Of a stretch of 33,234 bases of DNA, positions 32,687 to 33,234 are shown piece after piece. Below the pieces are notes generated by a model, which had not been told where the DNA came from, made no database searches, and saw only the letters and a program-made list of their open reading frames with translations. The translations under genes and the position numbers were made by a program. Source of the DNA: Gemmatimonadota bacterium. GTDB lineage: Bacteria; Gemmatimonadota; Gemmatimonadetes; Longimicrobiales; Gaopeijiaceae. Position 1 is the first letter of the stretch; each line of letters starts with the position of its first letter. Location: contig JAJDXG010000047.1 in the NCBI GenBank assembly GCA_022823365.1, positions 1 to 33,234 of the forward strand, in the 5' to 3' direction.

Positions 32687-33234
32687 TCAGCCGCCGCCGG
32701 GCCAGGCCGGACCCATGTTCATCTGGGTCACTTCACCCATGCCCGTGTAGGCGAACTTCTGCACCCGCTTCCCCTCGTAGGTCTCGGTGGTGAAGATGTT
32801 GCCCTGCGAGTCGGTGGCGATGCTGTGCACCGCGAAGAACAGGCCGGGCTGCCTTCCACCGTCGCCGAAGCTGTACAGGACCTCCATGGTCTCGCGCAGG
32901 ATCACGTACACCTTCATGTTCTGGCCGTCCGCTACGTACATGTAGGTCTGCGCGGGGTCGGGCGAGAAGGCGACGTCCCAGGTGGAACCCTGCGAAAGGG
33001 TCTGGGGCGCGATGAACACCTCGTCCACATAGGTGCCGTCGGTCCGGAAAACCTGGATGCGGTCGGAGGCGCGGTCGCACACGTAGACGAGCCCGTCGCG
33101 CGACGGATCGGCGCAGTGCACCGGTCCGCGGAACTGCTGGGCGGGCGGGATGTCGGGCGAGTAGGGCATGAACTCGTACTCGTCGTCCGGCTCGTTGCCG
33201 TAGGCGCCCCAGAAACGCTTGAACTCGCCGGTGT
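32687..33234 (-). CDS. NHL-repeat / six-bladed beta-propeller protein, C-terminal part
   Basis: The frame is open to the right edge, so only the last 182 or so residues are present; the ATG at 33169 is internal, since FKRFWGAYGNEPDDEYEF precedes it in frame. Repeats such as GPVHCADPSRDGLVYVCDRA, RIQVFRTDGTYVDEVFI, DVAFSPDPAQTYMYVADGQN and HSIATDSQGNIFTTETYEGK are typical of NHL or peptidylglycine-lyase-like propellers. The C-terminus is GPAWPGGG. The function cannot be assigned; secreted NHL proteins of this type often lie near outer-membrane or peptidase genes. A clear terminator follows. Confidence 0.82.
   Translation of the reverse strand, partial: TGEFKRFWGAYGNEPDDEYEFMPYSPDIPPAQQFRGPVHCADPSRDGLVYVCDRASDRIQVFRTDGTYVDEVFIAPQTLSQGSTWDVAFSPDPAQTYMYVADGQNMKVYVILRETMEVLYSFGDGGRQPGLFFAVHSIATDSQGNIFTTETYEGKRVQKFAYTGMGEVTQMNMGPAWPGGG

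Overview
The window is about 33 kb of very GC-rich chromosome from a diderm bacterium. Lipoproteins, a TorF-like porin, a CBM9/DUF5916 outer-membrane protein and a small predicted beta-barrel all point to an outer membrane. Secreted gamma-glutamyltransferase, M14 and M3 peptidases, the DUF5916 protein and the TPR protein together look like Gemmatimonadota (possibly a marine or host-associated lineage). That assignment is an inference from gene content only. No IS element, phage gene, CRISPR array or tRNA gene was seen; the one RNA gene is a complete tmRNA.

Layout. (1) 1-5902, minus strand: a tightly overlapping CO-dehydrogenase-type molybdenum hydroxylase operon, transcribed mocA-like > xdhC/coxI-like fused to a YHS domain > coxD > coxE > coxG > coxM > coxS > coxL, with coxL cut by the window edge. 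(2) 5961-11582, minus strand: an ammonium transporter, then a circularly permuted ATP-grasp / alpha-E / transglutaminase trio, then a TorF-like porin. (3) 11972-17063: dusB, the tmRNA gene ssrA and lspA on the plus strand, then glnA and a CNNM/CBS transporter-like protein on the minus strand. (4) 17127-25662, plus strand: nicotinate phosphoribosyltransferase, nicotinamidase-like hydrolase, M3 oligopeptidase, a beta-propeller lipoprotein, a large M14 peptidase and a small outer-membrane protein. (5) 25693-33234: an SDR oxidoreductase (minus), a TPR protein with a His-rich core (plus), a strong bidirectional terminator, then gamma-glutamyltransferase and a DUF5916 protein (minus), a terminator, and a truncated NHL-type propeller protein (minus).

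How they may work together. Region 1 makes, matures and inserts the cofactor of a Mo-Cu or Mo hydroxylase that oxidises CO or a small organic substrate. Regions 2 and 3 combine ammonium uptake, glutamine synthesis and a predicted peptide-ligase/transglutaminase module. Region 4 joins nicotinamide-to-NAD salvage with peptide degradation. Region 5 has periplasmic and outer-membrane peptide or glutathione handling. The least explained points are the XdhC-YHS fusion, an altered Walker A motif in CoxD, the coupling of amt to the ATP-grasp trio without an Anbu protease gene, and the conserved-looking His cluster in the TPR protein.
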